From Spirochaetaceae bacterium (lineage in GTDB: Bacteria; Spirochaetota; Spirochaetia; CADAEX01), in NCBI GenBank assembly GCA_009780675.1, contig WQZP01000001.1, positions 70,327 through 126,421 on the forward strand: a DNA stretch of 56,095 bases, given 5' to 3'. Made by a program: the position numbers and the translations under genes. Below are positions 23,957 through 31,946 of the stretch, one piece after another. The number at the start of each line of letters is the position of its first letter. Position 1 is the first letter of the stretch. The notes under the pieces are model-generated. The model worked only from the letters and a program-made list of their open reading frames with translations, searched no databases and was not told where the DNA came from.

Positions 23957-25249
23957 TTGCTACCCAAAGAGAGTGAAAATACTGAATATAAATCCATAAT
24001 TGTAGACGATATAAAGAAAAGCGTTATCGCGTTCGCAAACAGCGGAGGCGGAACTCTGTATGTTGGCGTTGAGGACGGTGGCAATATAACTGGATTGCCT
24101 GATGCTGACACAGATATGTTAACCATTAACAATATGCTCCGCGATGGCATAAAGCCCGATGTTACTCTGTTTGCACGGTGTCAAATTGAAAAAATGAATG
24201 ACAAAAATATCATAAGGATAGATATTCAGCGCGGCACTGACCGCCCATATTATCTCATTGGCAAAGGAATCCGACCGGAAGGCGTTTATGTGCGTCACGG
24301 CGCAGCTTCGGTTCCGGCGACTGACACGTCAATCCGTAAAATGATACGGGAAACTGACGGGGATAGTTATGAAAAACTCCGCTCTGTGGAGCAAAACATA
24401 ACATTTGATTCTGCGAAAGCTGAGTTTGCGAAACGAAAAGTTCAATTTGGGACTTCACAGATGTCAACACTCGGGATTATCAACTCCGATAAAATCTACA
24501 CCAATCTAGCATTGCTCCTTTCCGAACAATGTGTTCATACCACTAAAACAGCCATATTCCAAGACACAACACAACAGGTATTCAAAGACAGGCAAGAGTT
24601 TAGCGGCTCTTTATTCAAACAAATCAACGATGTTTATAACTATCTCGACCTTAATAATAAAACCATGGCGACGTTCGATAAACTCCTGCGGATTGACAAC
24701 CGAGATTACCCCGAAACCGCTTTACGCGAAGCCCTTTTGAACGCTGTCGTTCATAGGGAATATTCAAGCAGTGGAAGTATTCTCATCAAAATATATTCTG
24801 ACCGTGTAGAGTTTATCTCCCCTGGCGGCTTGGTTAGCGGAATTGAAGTTGAAGACATTATAAGCGGTTATTCCGCCTGCCGCAACTCCATGTTAGCGGA
24901 AGTATTTTACCGCTTACAATTTATTGAGGCTTATGGAACGGGCATATTAAAAATATTTGAAGCGTATAAAACATCTCTGGTACAGCCTAAAATAGAGGTC
25001 ACACCCAACGTGTTCAAGATGATACTGCCTAACATGAACGTCATACCAACAATTAATAAAACCATGACACAAGAAGAAAATGTGATGCAGTTTGCAAGCG
25101 AAAACGGCTCTATAAACCGCAAGCAGACTGAAAATCTTCTTGGAGTCTCACAAACAGCGGCGGGTAAAGTCCTGCGCAAATTGGTGGAGCAAGGCGAACT
25201 GACGCGCGGTGGTCATTCGCGGAATGTCAGATACTTTGTTAGCAAATAA
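23957..25249 (+). CDS. AlbA_2 (Schlafen-like) domain, ATP-binding winged-helix protein
   Basis: A protein of 430 residues. A TTG start at 23957 is favoured because GAGGTGA (23945-23951) sits 5 bases before it and the product then starts LPKESENTEYK, as in relatives. Residues 1-125 form the AlbA_2 (Schlafen-like) domain: IAFANSGGGTLYVGVEDGGN. The middle shows a GHKL ATPase-like segment, ALREALLNAVVHREYSSSGS and SPGGLVSGI. The C-terminal 70 residues are winged helix (NRKQTENLLGVSQTAAGKVL). Such proteins are DNA- or RNA-binding regulators or defence factors. The palindromic operator at its promoter suggests autoregulation. Confidence 0.85.
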   Translation: MLPKESENTEYKSIIVDDIKKSVIAFANSGGGTLYVGVEDGGNITGLPDADTDMLTINNMLRDGIKPDVTLFARCQIEKMNDKNIIRIDIQRGTDRPYYLIGKGIRPEGVYVRHGAASVPATDTSIRKMIRETDGDSYEKLRSVEQNITFDSAKAEFAKRKVQFGTSQMSTLGIINSDKIYTNLALLLSEQCVHTTKTAIFQDTTQQVFKDRQEFSGSLFKQINDVYNYLDLNNKTMATFDKLLRIDNRDYPETALREALLNAVVHREYSSSGSILIKIYSDRVEFISPGGLVSGIEVEDIISGYSACRNSMLAEVFYRLQFIEAYGTGILKIFEAYKTSLVQPKIEVTPNVFKMILPNMNVIPTINKTMTQEENVMQFASENGSINRKQTENLLGVSQTAAGKVLRKLVEQGELTRGGHSRNVRYFVSK

Positions 25250-25253
25250 TCAG

Positions 25254-25270
25254 ATGTGTTAGAATGTCAG
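25254..25270 (+). promoter_or_regulatory. Second copy of the ATGTGTTAGAATGT(T/C)AG box after the AlbA_2 gene
   Basis: ATGTGTTAGAATGTCAG repeats the right arm of the promoter palindrome (23916-23932) with one change. It lies 4 bases past the AlbA_2 stop and 43 bases before the next small gene, so the same regulator may also control that gene. Confidence 0.6.
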
Positions 25271-25313
25271 GTATAGAAGATTCTTTACTTTTATATAGAT
25301 GATTGGATGAGAC

Positions 25314-25520
25314 ATGGTGGCAAACGAGCTTAAAAGCATCTATAAAAAGACCATCGTATATTATCAATCATATACATTGGCTATCACAGGCAAGGGCGAT
25401 ATGTTTTATACTGACACAGAAAAGGAAATTGAGGAAATCATAAGCCTCTATAAAAGGTTAAATCCATTTTTTAAAGAGTTCATGCTCCGCCAACTCCGCG
25501 ACCTCATAGAATATAAATAA
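25314..25520 (+). CDS. Small hypothetical protein
   Basis: A protein of 68 residues beginning MVANELKSIYKKTIVYYQSY. It is predicted helical, with an acidic segment (TDTEKEIEEIISLYKRL) and ending RQLRDLIEYK. A GGATGAG ribosome site precedes the ATG. I do not recognise the family. Its position behind a copy of the operator box suggests co-regulation with the AlbA_2 gene. Confidence 0.5.
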   Translation: MVANELKSIYKKTIVYYQSYTLAITGKGDMFYTDTEKEIEEIISLYKRLNPFFKEFMLRQLRDLIEYK

Positions 25521-25537
25521 TATATGGTAGTGTAGTA

Positions 25538-25768
25538 TCACCTTGGTGCAACTATTTTTTCATGAACTATTTCGCAAAGAATTTGAAGCGGCATTTTATC
25601 GGTAGCCATAGCACGGGTCATTATGTAGTCAGCGCTTGCTCGATCTAAAGCATCAATAAGTTCGCGCTGACGAGTAAATATACCGCCTTTGCCTGGTTTA
25701 AGAGTTATATCAGCATTTGTAATTTCTTCATCCAGAGCGTTTGCTTCTTCTTCAGTCATTCTTGCCAT
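25538..25768 (-). CDS. Antitoxin of a BrnT-like toxin-antitoxin pair
   Basis: A protein of 76 residues starting MARMTEEEANALDEEITNAD and continuing GKGGIFTRQRELIDALDRAS. It is directly downstream (3 bases) of a BrnT-like toxin gene, and is predicted helical with a central low-complexity loop. Similar small proteins accompany BrnT-type toxins in Treponema. It lacks a recognisable DNA-binding fold. Confidence 0.62.
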   Translation of the reverse strand: MARMTEEEANALDEEITNADITLKPGKGGIFTRQRELIDALDRASADYIMTRAMATDKMPLQILCEIVHEKIVAPR

Positions 25769-25771
25769 ATT

Positions 25772-26029
25772 TTATCTCCTGAAATTAAGTTGGCTTAAGA
25801 ATTTCTTTCTACATGGCATAGCGTGAAACACATTTACCATGTCATCATCAATTATATTATACACAACTTCAATCAAGTTTCCAGCTGTATCATATCCAAT
25901 AACTAACCATTTGTTAATGTATAGCTCAAGTAGTTGTTCATAAAGCGGATATTTTAACGCATGGCGGATATTAGTCTCAGTTATACCATGCTTAAAAGCA
26001 GCTTCATTGAACTCAATATTCGGAAACAT
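25772..26029 (-). CDS. BrnT-like toxin
   Basis: An 85-residue protein with a BrnT/RelE-like layout. The N-terminal FNEAAFKHGITETNIRHALK is the KHG-x-x motif region. The strands KWLVIGYDTAGNLIEVVYNI and FHAMPCRKKFLSQL give the conserved I-x-A-x-x-(R/K)K-like ending. BrnT toxins are ribosome-independent RNases. It precedes its antitoxin on the minus strand, and the 26030-26173 gap upstream shows no further gene. Confidence 0.7.
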   Translation of the reverse strand: MFPNIEFNEAAFKHGITETNIRHALKYPLYEQLLELYINKWLVIGYDTAGNLIEVVYNIIDDDMVNVFHAMPCRKKFLSQLNFRR

Positions 26030-26173
26030 AAAAAAAGTATAGCATTAAAACAGACATTATGACCAGTCAAAGTTGGCGATAAAAAAATGATTGCTATGTT
26101 CGCCCTCAACTGAAAAATTAAAAGAGGTATTGATGGTTACGAAAGGGTTTAGTGTCCAGAATTTTCCTGATTT

Positions 26174-26596
26174 CTAATTGTTTTCGGTTTCAGCGACAAG
26201 ACCATGAGTTTTTGGAGTAGTTTTGTATTGTTTAGCGTTTTTATCAAGATTATATTGTTTTTGGATATGTTCAATGGATTGATTAACAGATAAGGATAAT
26301 GATTTATTGATAGTCAGGGAAACATCTTTTATAAATCGCTTCATTAAAGTCTGGTTATTAAGAGAAATATCCAAATTGTTTTCATCCAAAAAAAGTTCAA
26401 ATACCCTAATTTCCAAAGCATCTGCCAGTCTGGATAAAGTATCAGGATGTGGCCATTTTTTACCTCTTTCTATATCGCCAAGATAGTTTATTGAAATATT
26501 GGCAAATTCAGCCAGATCTGCCTGAGACCAGTTACGCCGGCTTCTGAATGTTTTTATATTTTGACCAAATATGGTTCTAATCTCTTTTTCGTTCAT
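26174..26596 (-). CDS. XRE-family HTH regulator
   Basis: A protein of 140 residues. The N-terminal HTH is IKTFRSRRNWSQADLAEFAN followed by ISINYLGDIERGKKWPHPDT, a strong SinR/C1-type match. The C-terminal 70 residues are helical and Asn/Gln/Lys-rich. It is divergent from the Gly-rich lipoprotein gene with 159 bases between the starts. That gap holds a consensus promoter and a palindrome, making it the likely local regulator. Confidence 0.85.
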   Translation of the reverse strand: MNEKEIRTIFGQNIKTFRSRRNWSQADLAEFANISINYLGDIERGKKWPHPDTLSRLADALEIRVFELFLDENNLDISLNNQTLMKRFIKDVSLTINKSLSLSVNQSIEHIQKQYNLDKNAKQYKTTPKTHGLVAETENN

Positions 26597-26639
26597 AATC
26601 CTCCTCTTATAGTTCCTATTTCAATACAATGCTAATAGC

Positions 26640-26682
26640 TTGACAAATACGCAAACCTCTATTAGAGTGTATTTTGAATACA
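26640..26682 (+). promoter_or_regulatory. Promoter and palindromic operator of the Gly-rich lipoprotein gene
   Basis: TTGACA (26640-26645), 17-base spacer, TAGAGT (26663-26668). A palindrome TGTATT-TTG-AATACA (26668-26682) begins at the last base of the -10 box and covers the start point. It is a credible operator for the divergent XRE repressor. Confidence 0.72.
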
Positions 26683-26755
26683 TGCCATTAGATTGTTTTG
26701 AAAACAAAGTGGTAATACAAAAGTTTGAAATTTATACGAAAAAAAGGAGTACTTG

Positions 26756-28822
26756 ATGAAAAAAATTGGAATTTTTACATTGCTGGTGAGCTTTATGGCG
26801 CTAGCTTTGATATCTTGTAATGCGGCAGGTGACAGTGACCCGGTTATCAATGAACCACCACTATCTATGAATATAGGTGCGCTAAGAGCTGTTCCAATGG
26901 CAGCTGATGGTAGCGGCACACGACCGATAGTTGAAGACTCATTTACGCACGGAGGCCGGAATTACTTTTTGATTCATGCAGGTAGGATAAGTAATACATA
27001 TTTATCGTCAATCATACCGATGACGCGATACAGCGGTCATGGAAATTTGGCCCTTAGCTTTACAACGGTCAATGAAGACACATTAAGTGCAGCTACAACG
27101 GAAACTGTGAACAATAGTATCACGAAGACAGATACTCGTGGTCAGACTACAAGCGTAGGGGCTTCGGTGGAAGTGAGGTTAGGAGTCGTCAAAACCCGGG
27201 CGAAGGTTACCGCAACCGCAAATCATTCATGGACGCGATCAAGTAGTGAAACATGGGCCCATTCAGGATCCACTAGCATTTCACTATCAGAAGTCCAAAG
27301 ATATGCAGAGACACGTACTACAGCTCTGACTTTAACTCCAAGTGACCCCATAGGCTATTATCGTGTTGCAATGTATGCAGTTAGCGATGTATACTTTTTT
27401 ATTACCACAAGTATTGATAATCAGGAATTACTTGACTGGGAAACAGTTGTTGTGGCATCGGGTCAATTAGCAGTGAGACAAGAATTTTCAGACAATGGCA
27501 TTTTTGACAATGCTCCCCATGGAAATAATCTAATTAATTTTTCGGATGATTTTTATCGTAATCTTGAGGTAGGAGCCAGAATCTTTAATTTTGCATCTTA
27601 TCCTCCAGTAAGAGCCACTACAATAATTGACGGTGATGTAGAAGTGGCTATTTTTATTGGGCAATATGACAGAGGTATTATCTTTAATAATTATAATATT
27701 GAAATTGCCGATAGAACAACCCCATTAATAATTGAATTAGATAATTTCGGTATGCGGTCAAGTAGAGAAGCAATCAGATCAGATAGTCAAACTGCAATAG
27801 AAATAAACATACGTGGAGACAATCACATAATCGGCGGAAATGGTGCAGCAGCAGGACAGCATGGGCATTCGGCTATTGTAACCAATGGTAGTCTGACTTT
27901 GACTGGGAGTGGCCAAGTGTCACTCCATGGTGGTCGCGGAGGTAACGGTTCTGGTGGTAGTGGTAGCGGTTCAGTCAATGGAACTGCCAACTCTCGTGTT
28001 GGGCTCGCTGGGTACAGCGGGGCGCGTGGTGGCGATGGCGGGCATGGCGTGGTTGCTAGGTCGATTGCTTTTTTAGGGTACGTTGGCGGGGTGTTACTCT
28101 ATGGTGGCGATGGGGGTAACGGTGGATCCGGTGGATTCGGGCAAGGAGTTTCTTGGTGGCTTGTCGACCCCAGCCTACAGACGCTGGTAGGTGGCACTGG
28201 CGGTGAAGGAGGCAGTGGCGGGCGTGGTGGCGATGGCGGAGCGGGTATACAAGTGCTTGACTCGGTCACATTTGCACTGTTGCAGCGTGCTAATTTTTAC
28301 GCTAAGGGCGGTCTAGGTGGTCGCGGGGGTAACGGAGGTCAGGGTGGGGCAGGTGCGCGGCGATTTGGCATCTTTCAGTCCTCTCGTGGTGGCTTCGGAG
28401 GTCAGGGTGGTGATGGCGGCAATGGCGGAACTGGTGGCAGCGGTATACATTTAGATGCGATACCCCAACATTTGCGCTTCGAGCTGCCTGATGCTGGTCA
28501 CTTTGCTATCCATGGCGGGATTGGTGGACGTGGTGGCAATGGCGGAACTGGTGGAGATGCGTCCAGTGACGCTCAGTCCGGCTTTGGGCACCTTGGAGCG
28601 GGTGGTCTAGGTGGTAACGGTAATCGTGGCGGTCACGCTGTACATGCGCCAGGCGCTCCAGCGGCCGCTGATCTGCGCGAACTCTCACATCCCGGAAACG
28701 GAGGTGCCAGAGGGTCCAACGGGCAGAATGGATCCGGGACTGGGGCTGCCCCGCTGGTACCCACAAATACTCGTACACCACAGCCAGTTAATGGAGCTGC
28801 CGGGTTAAGAGTAGGTAGTTAG
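26756..28822 (+). CDS. Lipoprotein with shared beta-rich N-terminal domain and long Gly-rich (PGRS-like) tail
   Basis: A protein of 688 residues. AAGGAG (26744-26749) fixes the ATG. The lipobox is ALISC. Residues 40-280 are homologous to the FISUMP lipoprotein at 16975: EDSFTHGGRNYFLIHAGRIS, NNSITKTDTRGQTTSVGASV, PIGYYRVAMYAVSDVYFFIT and NGIFDNAP all align in order. A beta-strand segment (IIELDNFG, SLTLTGSGQVSLHGG) leads into about 280 residues of GGxGGx repeats (GGNGGSGGFGQG, GGTGGEGGSGGRGGDGGAGI), broken by hydrophobic spacers. These could form polyglycine-II helix bundles. The Gly-rich DNA is visibly GC-richer than its surroundings. Surface adhesion is inferred. Confidence 0.82.
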   Translation: MKKIGIFTLLVSFMALALISCNAAGDSDPVINEPPLSMNIGALRAVPMAADGSGTRPIVEDSFTHGGRNYFLIHAGRISNTYLSSIIPMTRYSGHGNLALSFTTVNEDTLSAATTETVNNSITKTDTRGQTTSVGASVEVRLGVVKTRAKVTATANHSWTRSSSETWAHSGSTSISLSEVQRYAETRTTALTLTPSDPIGYYRVAMYAVSDVYFFITTSIDNQELLDWETVVVASGQLAVRQEFSDNGIFDNAPHGNNLINFSDDFYRNLEVGARIFNFASYPPVRATTIIDGDVEVAIFIGQYDRGIIFNNYNIEIADRTTPLIIELDNFGMRSSREAIRSDSQTAIEINIRGDNHIIGGNGAAAGQHGHSAIVTNGSLTLTGSGQVSLHGGRGGNGSGGSGSGSVNGTANSRVGLAGYSGARGGDGGHGVVARSIAFLGYVGGVLLYGGDGGNGGSGGFGQGVSWWLVDPSLQTLVGGTGGEGGSGGRGGDGGAGIQVLDSVTFALLQRANFYAKGGLGGRGGNGGQGGAGARRFGIFQSSRGGFGGQGGDGGNGGTGGSGIHLDAIPQHLRFELPDAGHFAIHGGIGGRGGNGGTGGDASSDAQSGFGHLGAGGLGGNGNRGGHAVHAPGAPAAADLRELSHPGNGGARGSNGQNGSGTGAAPLVPTNTRTPQPVNGAAGLRVGS

Positions 28823-28841
28823 GATATATATACCGGTATTC

Positions 28842-28869
28842 GACTCCCTGTCCTAAAAGGTCGGGAGTC
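28842..28869 (+). other. Strong hairpin after the Gly-rich lipoprotein gene
   Basis: GACTCCC (28842-28848) pairs with GGGAGTC (28863-28869), and CCT/AGG can extend the inner stem. It is 20 bases past the stop. It has no T run directly after it, so it may be an atypical terminator. Confidence 0.5.
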
Positions 28870-29023
28870 AATCCGGGTTTATTACAATTGTAGGGACTAT
28901 TAATTTAGTTGGATTTTCGATTATTTCTGAAATGTTTTTTCCTACTTCGGTATCAGCAAAGTATTCGAGCCATATTTTTGTTATAATATCACTATAAATG
29001 TATTGTCTCAATGCTCCGCAAAA
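28868..29023 (-). pseudogene. Fragment of a PIN-domain (VapC-like) toxin gene
   Basis: The minus strand between stop codons reads ...IITKIWLEYFADTEVGKN then ISEIIENPTKLIVPTIVI before TGA (28868-28870). This matches the first 45 residues of VapC-like toxins (SSVWLEYFADTE..., IENTEKLIVPSIV). The start codon, the first aspartate strand and the whole C-terminal two thirds are missing. The rest of 28870-29090 is AT-rich and shows nothing else. Confidence 0.5.
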
Positions 29024-29092
29024 TCAAACTATAGGCATCAGTCTTGCTAAGAGCTTTGCATATAAATTTACTCTACATTTGTGTAGGTGTCA

Positions 29093-29137
29093 ACAAAAGT
29101 GTTAATCACACAAAAGTGTTAATCACACAAAAGTGTT
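29093..29137. repeat. Tandem 17-bp direct repeats (2.6 copies)
   Basis: ACAAAAGTGTTAATCAC occurs at 29093-29109 and 29110-29126, and its first 11 bases again at 29127-29137. They are phased at 17 bp, not a whole helical turn. They sit 46 bases upstream of a TATAAT box (29183-29188) that has only a poor -35 (CGACAC), so they may be activator sites (iterons are less likely) for the M23 peptidase gene. Confidence 0.7.
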
Positions 29138-29222
29138 TGACAATGAAAATAGTTTGCGTCGACACAAAAGAGAGTGGTGTGATATAATTATTGAGCAAAT
29201 GTGTTGAATGCAGGGAGGTGTG

Positions 29223-29750
29223 GTGAAAAAGGCAGTAATACTTATTATATTCGTGCTGCTTGTTTGGGTTTTTTTCGTACGACCTCCGGTATCCGGAGGA
29301 CAATTGACCTCAATATTTGGGCCGCGATATTTCGCAGATCGTTCCTTCCATACAGGGTCAGATATTGCTCTCCCTGTAGGATCCCCGGTCAACTCTATTT
29401 CATGGGGGACTGTCGAAAGAACCGGTTATAACGAAAGAGCAGGCCTTTATATTAGAATTGCCCATCTTCCCGGTATTATAAGCCGGTATTATCATTTGGA
29501 TTCGATTAATGTAACAGCAGGGCAACGGGTAAACCCTTCAATGCTTATTGGCACAGTAGGAAATACAGGAATTTCAACAGGTTCTCATTTGCATTTAGAA
29601 ATCAGGGCATTTGGAGTACCCCTGCCTGCGTACACTCTGATTTTCCCCGGAAGACTTCTTGACAAAGCCGGGGTATACAGATTTTTTAGCTCTGGCAAGG
29701 AAAAAATTTTGCCGGCACAACCTGCGCAAACGGAGAATCAAAATGCCTGA
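29223..29750 (+). CDS. M23 (LytM) family peptidase, membrane anchored
   Basis: A protein of 175 residues. A GGGAGG ribosome site (29213-29218) supports the GTG start at 29223. One N-terminal membrane segment (AVILIIFVLLVWVFFV) is followed by the LytM core: FHTGSDIALPVGSPV (H-x3-D zinc ligands), GLYIRIAHLPGIISRYYHLD and TGSHLHLEIRAFG (the HLH ligand pair). All metal ligands are present, so it is probably an active D,D-endopeptidase. The end overlaps the next gene by 8 bases. Confidence 0.9.
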   Translation: MKKAVILIIFVLLVWVFFVRPPVSGGQLTSIFGPRYFADRSFHTGSDIALPVGSPVNSISWGTVERTGYNERAGLYIRIAHLPGIISRYYHLDSINVTAGQRVNPSMLIGTVGNTGISTGSHLHLEIRAFGVPLPAYTLIFPGRLLDKAGVYRFFSSGKEKILPAQPAQTENQNA

Positions 29751-31845
29751 AAGCATAGCTCATTTTTCAGCTGTATTGTCATTATTTTTAAACGTATTTC
29801 AAGTTATTGTTATTTCCGCTTCTTGCGCAATGTTTTTTTTCTTTATGATCAATAAATTCTCAAAAGCTTTAATGCATATACTTGCTTCCTCCGGCTTTGG
29901 TGTGCTGCTAAGACTCAGGGCTCTCATAATCTGCAGAAAATCTCCAATAAAGAAAAGAGCATTTATTGAATTTGCCATGTTAAAGTCACAAGGATATTGG
30001 AAAACTTCTTCTGAGTGGCATTCAATAATAAATGAGTTCAAAGCTTTTTGTGCCATCAGTGAAACAGATATGACATATATCATCCCTAATTGTACAATGT
30101 TAATTGGAGAGGATTTTTCAAATGTTACTAAAAAATATTTTGAATATTTTTCCATTCCAAAAGTAAAAAAAGCTTTTGGTATATCTGGTGATCAAATTGA
30201 ATGGGCATTACAAATACATATAGAAGAAGCCTATATAACACCAACATGTTTATTGACCGGATTATTGTCAAGATTTGAAGAAAACTGGGGAGAATTTATC
30301 AAGCGATATGTTTCTACAGCTTATATTGCAGAGACCGATGAGGATCAGGAAAAAAACAAAGCAAAGACCATTCTTACAAATGAATTATATTTTACTTTTG
30401 CCTGGTTATTATGGGGGCCAAGTTATGAGATAAAACATAGAAACTTTTGGGCTGGTCTTTGTCAAATCTCATATGGTGATGAAAGCAACTCCATCCCGGC
30501 AGTAGCTAATGTTAACACTAATGCCGCAGCAAAACTTCAAGCAAAATTTATTGAAAACAAAGGGCATCGCTATGGAATTCTTGTCTCTGCTAAAATATCG
30601 ATATTCGAGAACAAGGCTTACTATAAAAGTATCCGAAATATAGTTAATCCGGAAGATACCTATTTTTATAATAAAATTGAAAATGGGGCTTTTCCATTTG
30701 CCGCACAAATTGATGATTTGATTGTATGTGATAACTATAAGGCAAAAAAGTATTACTGCACTGCTTATGTATGGCTTTTATTTGAATTGGAAGAGCAGGA
30801 GCATTTCGCATTCAGACCTGAAAAAAGCATAGCATTTTTTGAACATGCAAATCTCACAGACAAAAAATCGTATCAGTTTTTGATAGAAACTTTGATAGAT
30901 AAAAGCATTAAGCACTTTGCAGATATATTCAGCAAGCCGGAATATGAGGGGCGTAGATATCGTTTTGTATGCGCTATGAACGACGAAATAACTGCTTCTT
31001 TCTATGAACGATATCATGAGATTATTGATTCAGAAAATGAGATTGGTAAAAAATTCAGGAACAGGATTTTCCCTGAGCCAAAGCACGCTCCGGCAGTCGC
31101 GTTTTCAGCATACGATGAGTATTTTTCTAAAAGCAATGTATTGTCTTATTTTGAAGTATCTCTCAAGGATAAAAATACGATTTCTGAATTTGGAAGGTTT
31201 TATACTGATATATATATGGAAAACTTTCAGGATGCTGATGAGCGTGAAACATTTGATAATATGTTGCTTTACTTAAAAAATGGTGAAACTGCTGAAAAAT
31301 ACAGATATCATATTATCCTTGCCAAAGACAATAACGGAAATGTTGTTGGAGGTGGAATATTTAATTATTTTATTGAAACAAATTCAGGAGTTATTGAATT
31401 CATTGCTGTAAAAAGCGATACTCAGTCCAGCGGCATTGGAACATTGATTTATAAACACATTTTGAATGTTATGGGATTTGATGCTCGCAAAATCAATAAT
31501 AAAAAACTTGCATATGTGTTTTGTGAAATCGACTCGCCTGAGTACAGTAAATCAAACAATAAAAAATATCTCTATTTCTGGAATAAGCATAATTATTGGC
31601 ATTTGGATTTTAACTATATACAGCCGGCATTATCGTCATCACAATCTCCGGTACATGGATTATGGTTTTTAATATCCCCTCAGGGCAGTGATTTATCCGA
31701 AGTTAAAGGGGAACTCGTTGCAAAAATAATTTGCGATTATATGAAATATGCGATGCAAATCAATAATCCTCAAGAAAACTCTGACTATATAAAAATGAAA
31801 GGAGAATTATTGTCAAAACCTGTAAATGTTCTTCGTATCATATAA
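29743..31845 (+). CDS. Large protein with membrane segment and C-terminal GNAT acetyltransferase domain
   Basis: A 700-residue protein. CGGAGA (29731-29736) sits before the ATG, which overlaps the M23 gene by 8 bases. Residues 10-40 are hydrophobic (LFLNVFQVIVISASCAMFFF). Residues 80-480 contain no family I recognise, though the region is rich in aromatic residues. The C-terminal 190 residues are GNAT-like: HIILAKDNNGNVVGGGIFNY, then FIAVKSDTQSSGIGTLIYKH, where QSSGIG stands for the acetyl-CoA pyrophosphate loop (R/Q-x-x-G-x-G/A). Coupling to a peptidoglycan peptidase suggests an envelope modification, but the substrate is unknown. Confidence 0.7.
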   Translation: MPESIAHFSAVLSLFLNVFQVIVISASCAMFFFFMINKFSKALMHILASSGFGVLLRLRALIICRKSPIKKRAFIEFAMLKSQGYWKTSSEWHSIINEFKAFCAISETDMTYIIPNCTMLIGEDFSNVTKKYFEYFSIPKVKKAFGISGDQIEWALQIHIEEAYITPTCLLTGLLSRFEENWGEFIKRYVSTAYIAETDEDQEKNKAKTILTNELYFTFAWLLWGPSYEIKHRNFWAGLCQISYGDESNSIPAVANVNTNAAAKLQAKFIENKGHRYGILVSAKISIFENKAYYKSIRNIVNPEDTYFYNKIENGAFPFAAQIDDLIVCDNYKAKKYYCTAYVWLLFELEEQEHFAFRPEKSIAFFEHANLTDKKSYQFLIETLIDKSIKHFADIFSKPEYEGRRYRFVCAMNDEITASFYERYHEIIDSENEIGKKFRNRIFPEPKHAPAVAFSAYDEYFSKSNVLSYFEVSLKDKNTISEFGRFYTDIYMENFQDADERETFDNMLLYLKNGETAEKYRYHIILAKDNNGNVVGGGIFNYFIETNSGVIEFIAVKSDTQSSGIGTLIYKHILNVMGFDARKINNKKLAYVFCEIDSPEYSKSNNKKYLYFWNKHNYWHLDFNYIQPALSSSQSPVHGLWFLISPQGSDLSEVKGELVAKIICDYMKYAMQINNPQENSDYIKMKGELLSKPVNVLRII

Positions 31846-31852
31846 AAAACCA

Positions 31853-31882
31853 GAGAAACCGGCTTTAAAGTCGCCTCTTTTT
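31853..31882 (+). terminator. Rho-independent terminator after the GNAT gene
   Basis: GAG-aaac-CGGCT-TTAA-AGTCG-c-CTC followed by TTTTT (31878-31882). The outer stem is short and has a bulge, so it is moderate in strength. Confidence 0.5.
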
Positions 31883-31946
31883 CATTACGCCAAAAAAACA
31901 AAAGAGGTATTGAGGCGAAACTACCTTATAATCTATACTTTTACAA

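Noticed and set aside
28506-28781. His/Arg-rich minus-strand frame opposite the Gly-rich tail
   Set aside because: The composition is the complement of GGxGGx codons; it is a shadow of the real gene.
29093-29137. CRISPR array
   Set aside because: The repeats are directly abutting with no spacers and no cas genes are nearby.
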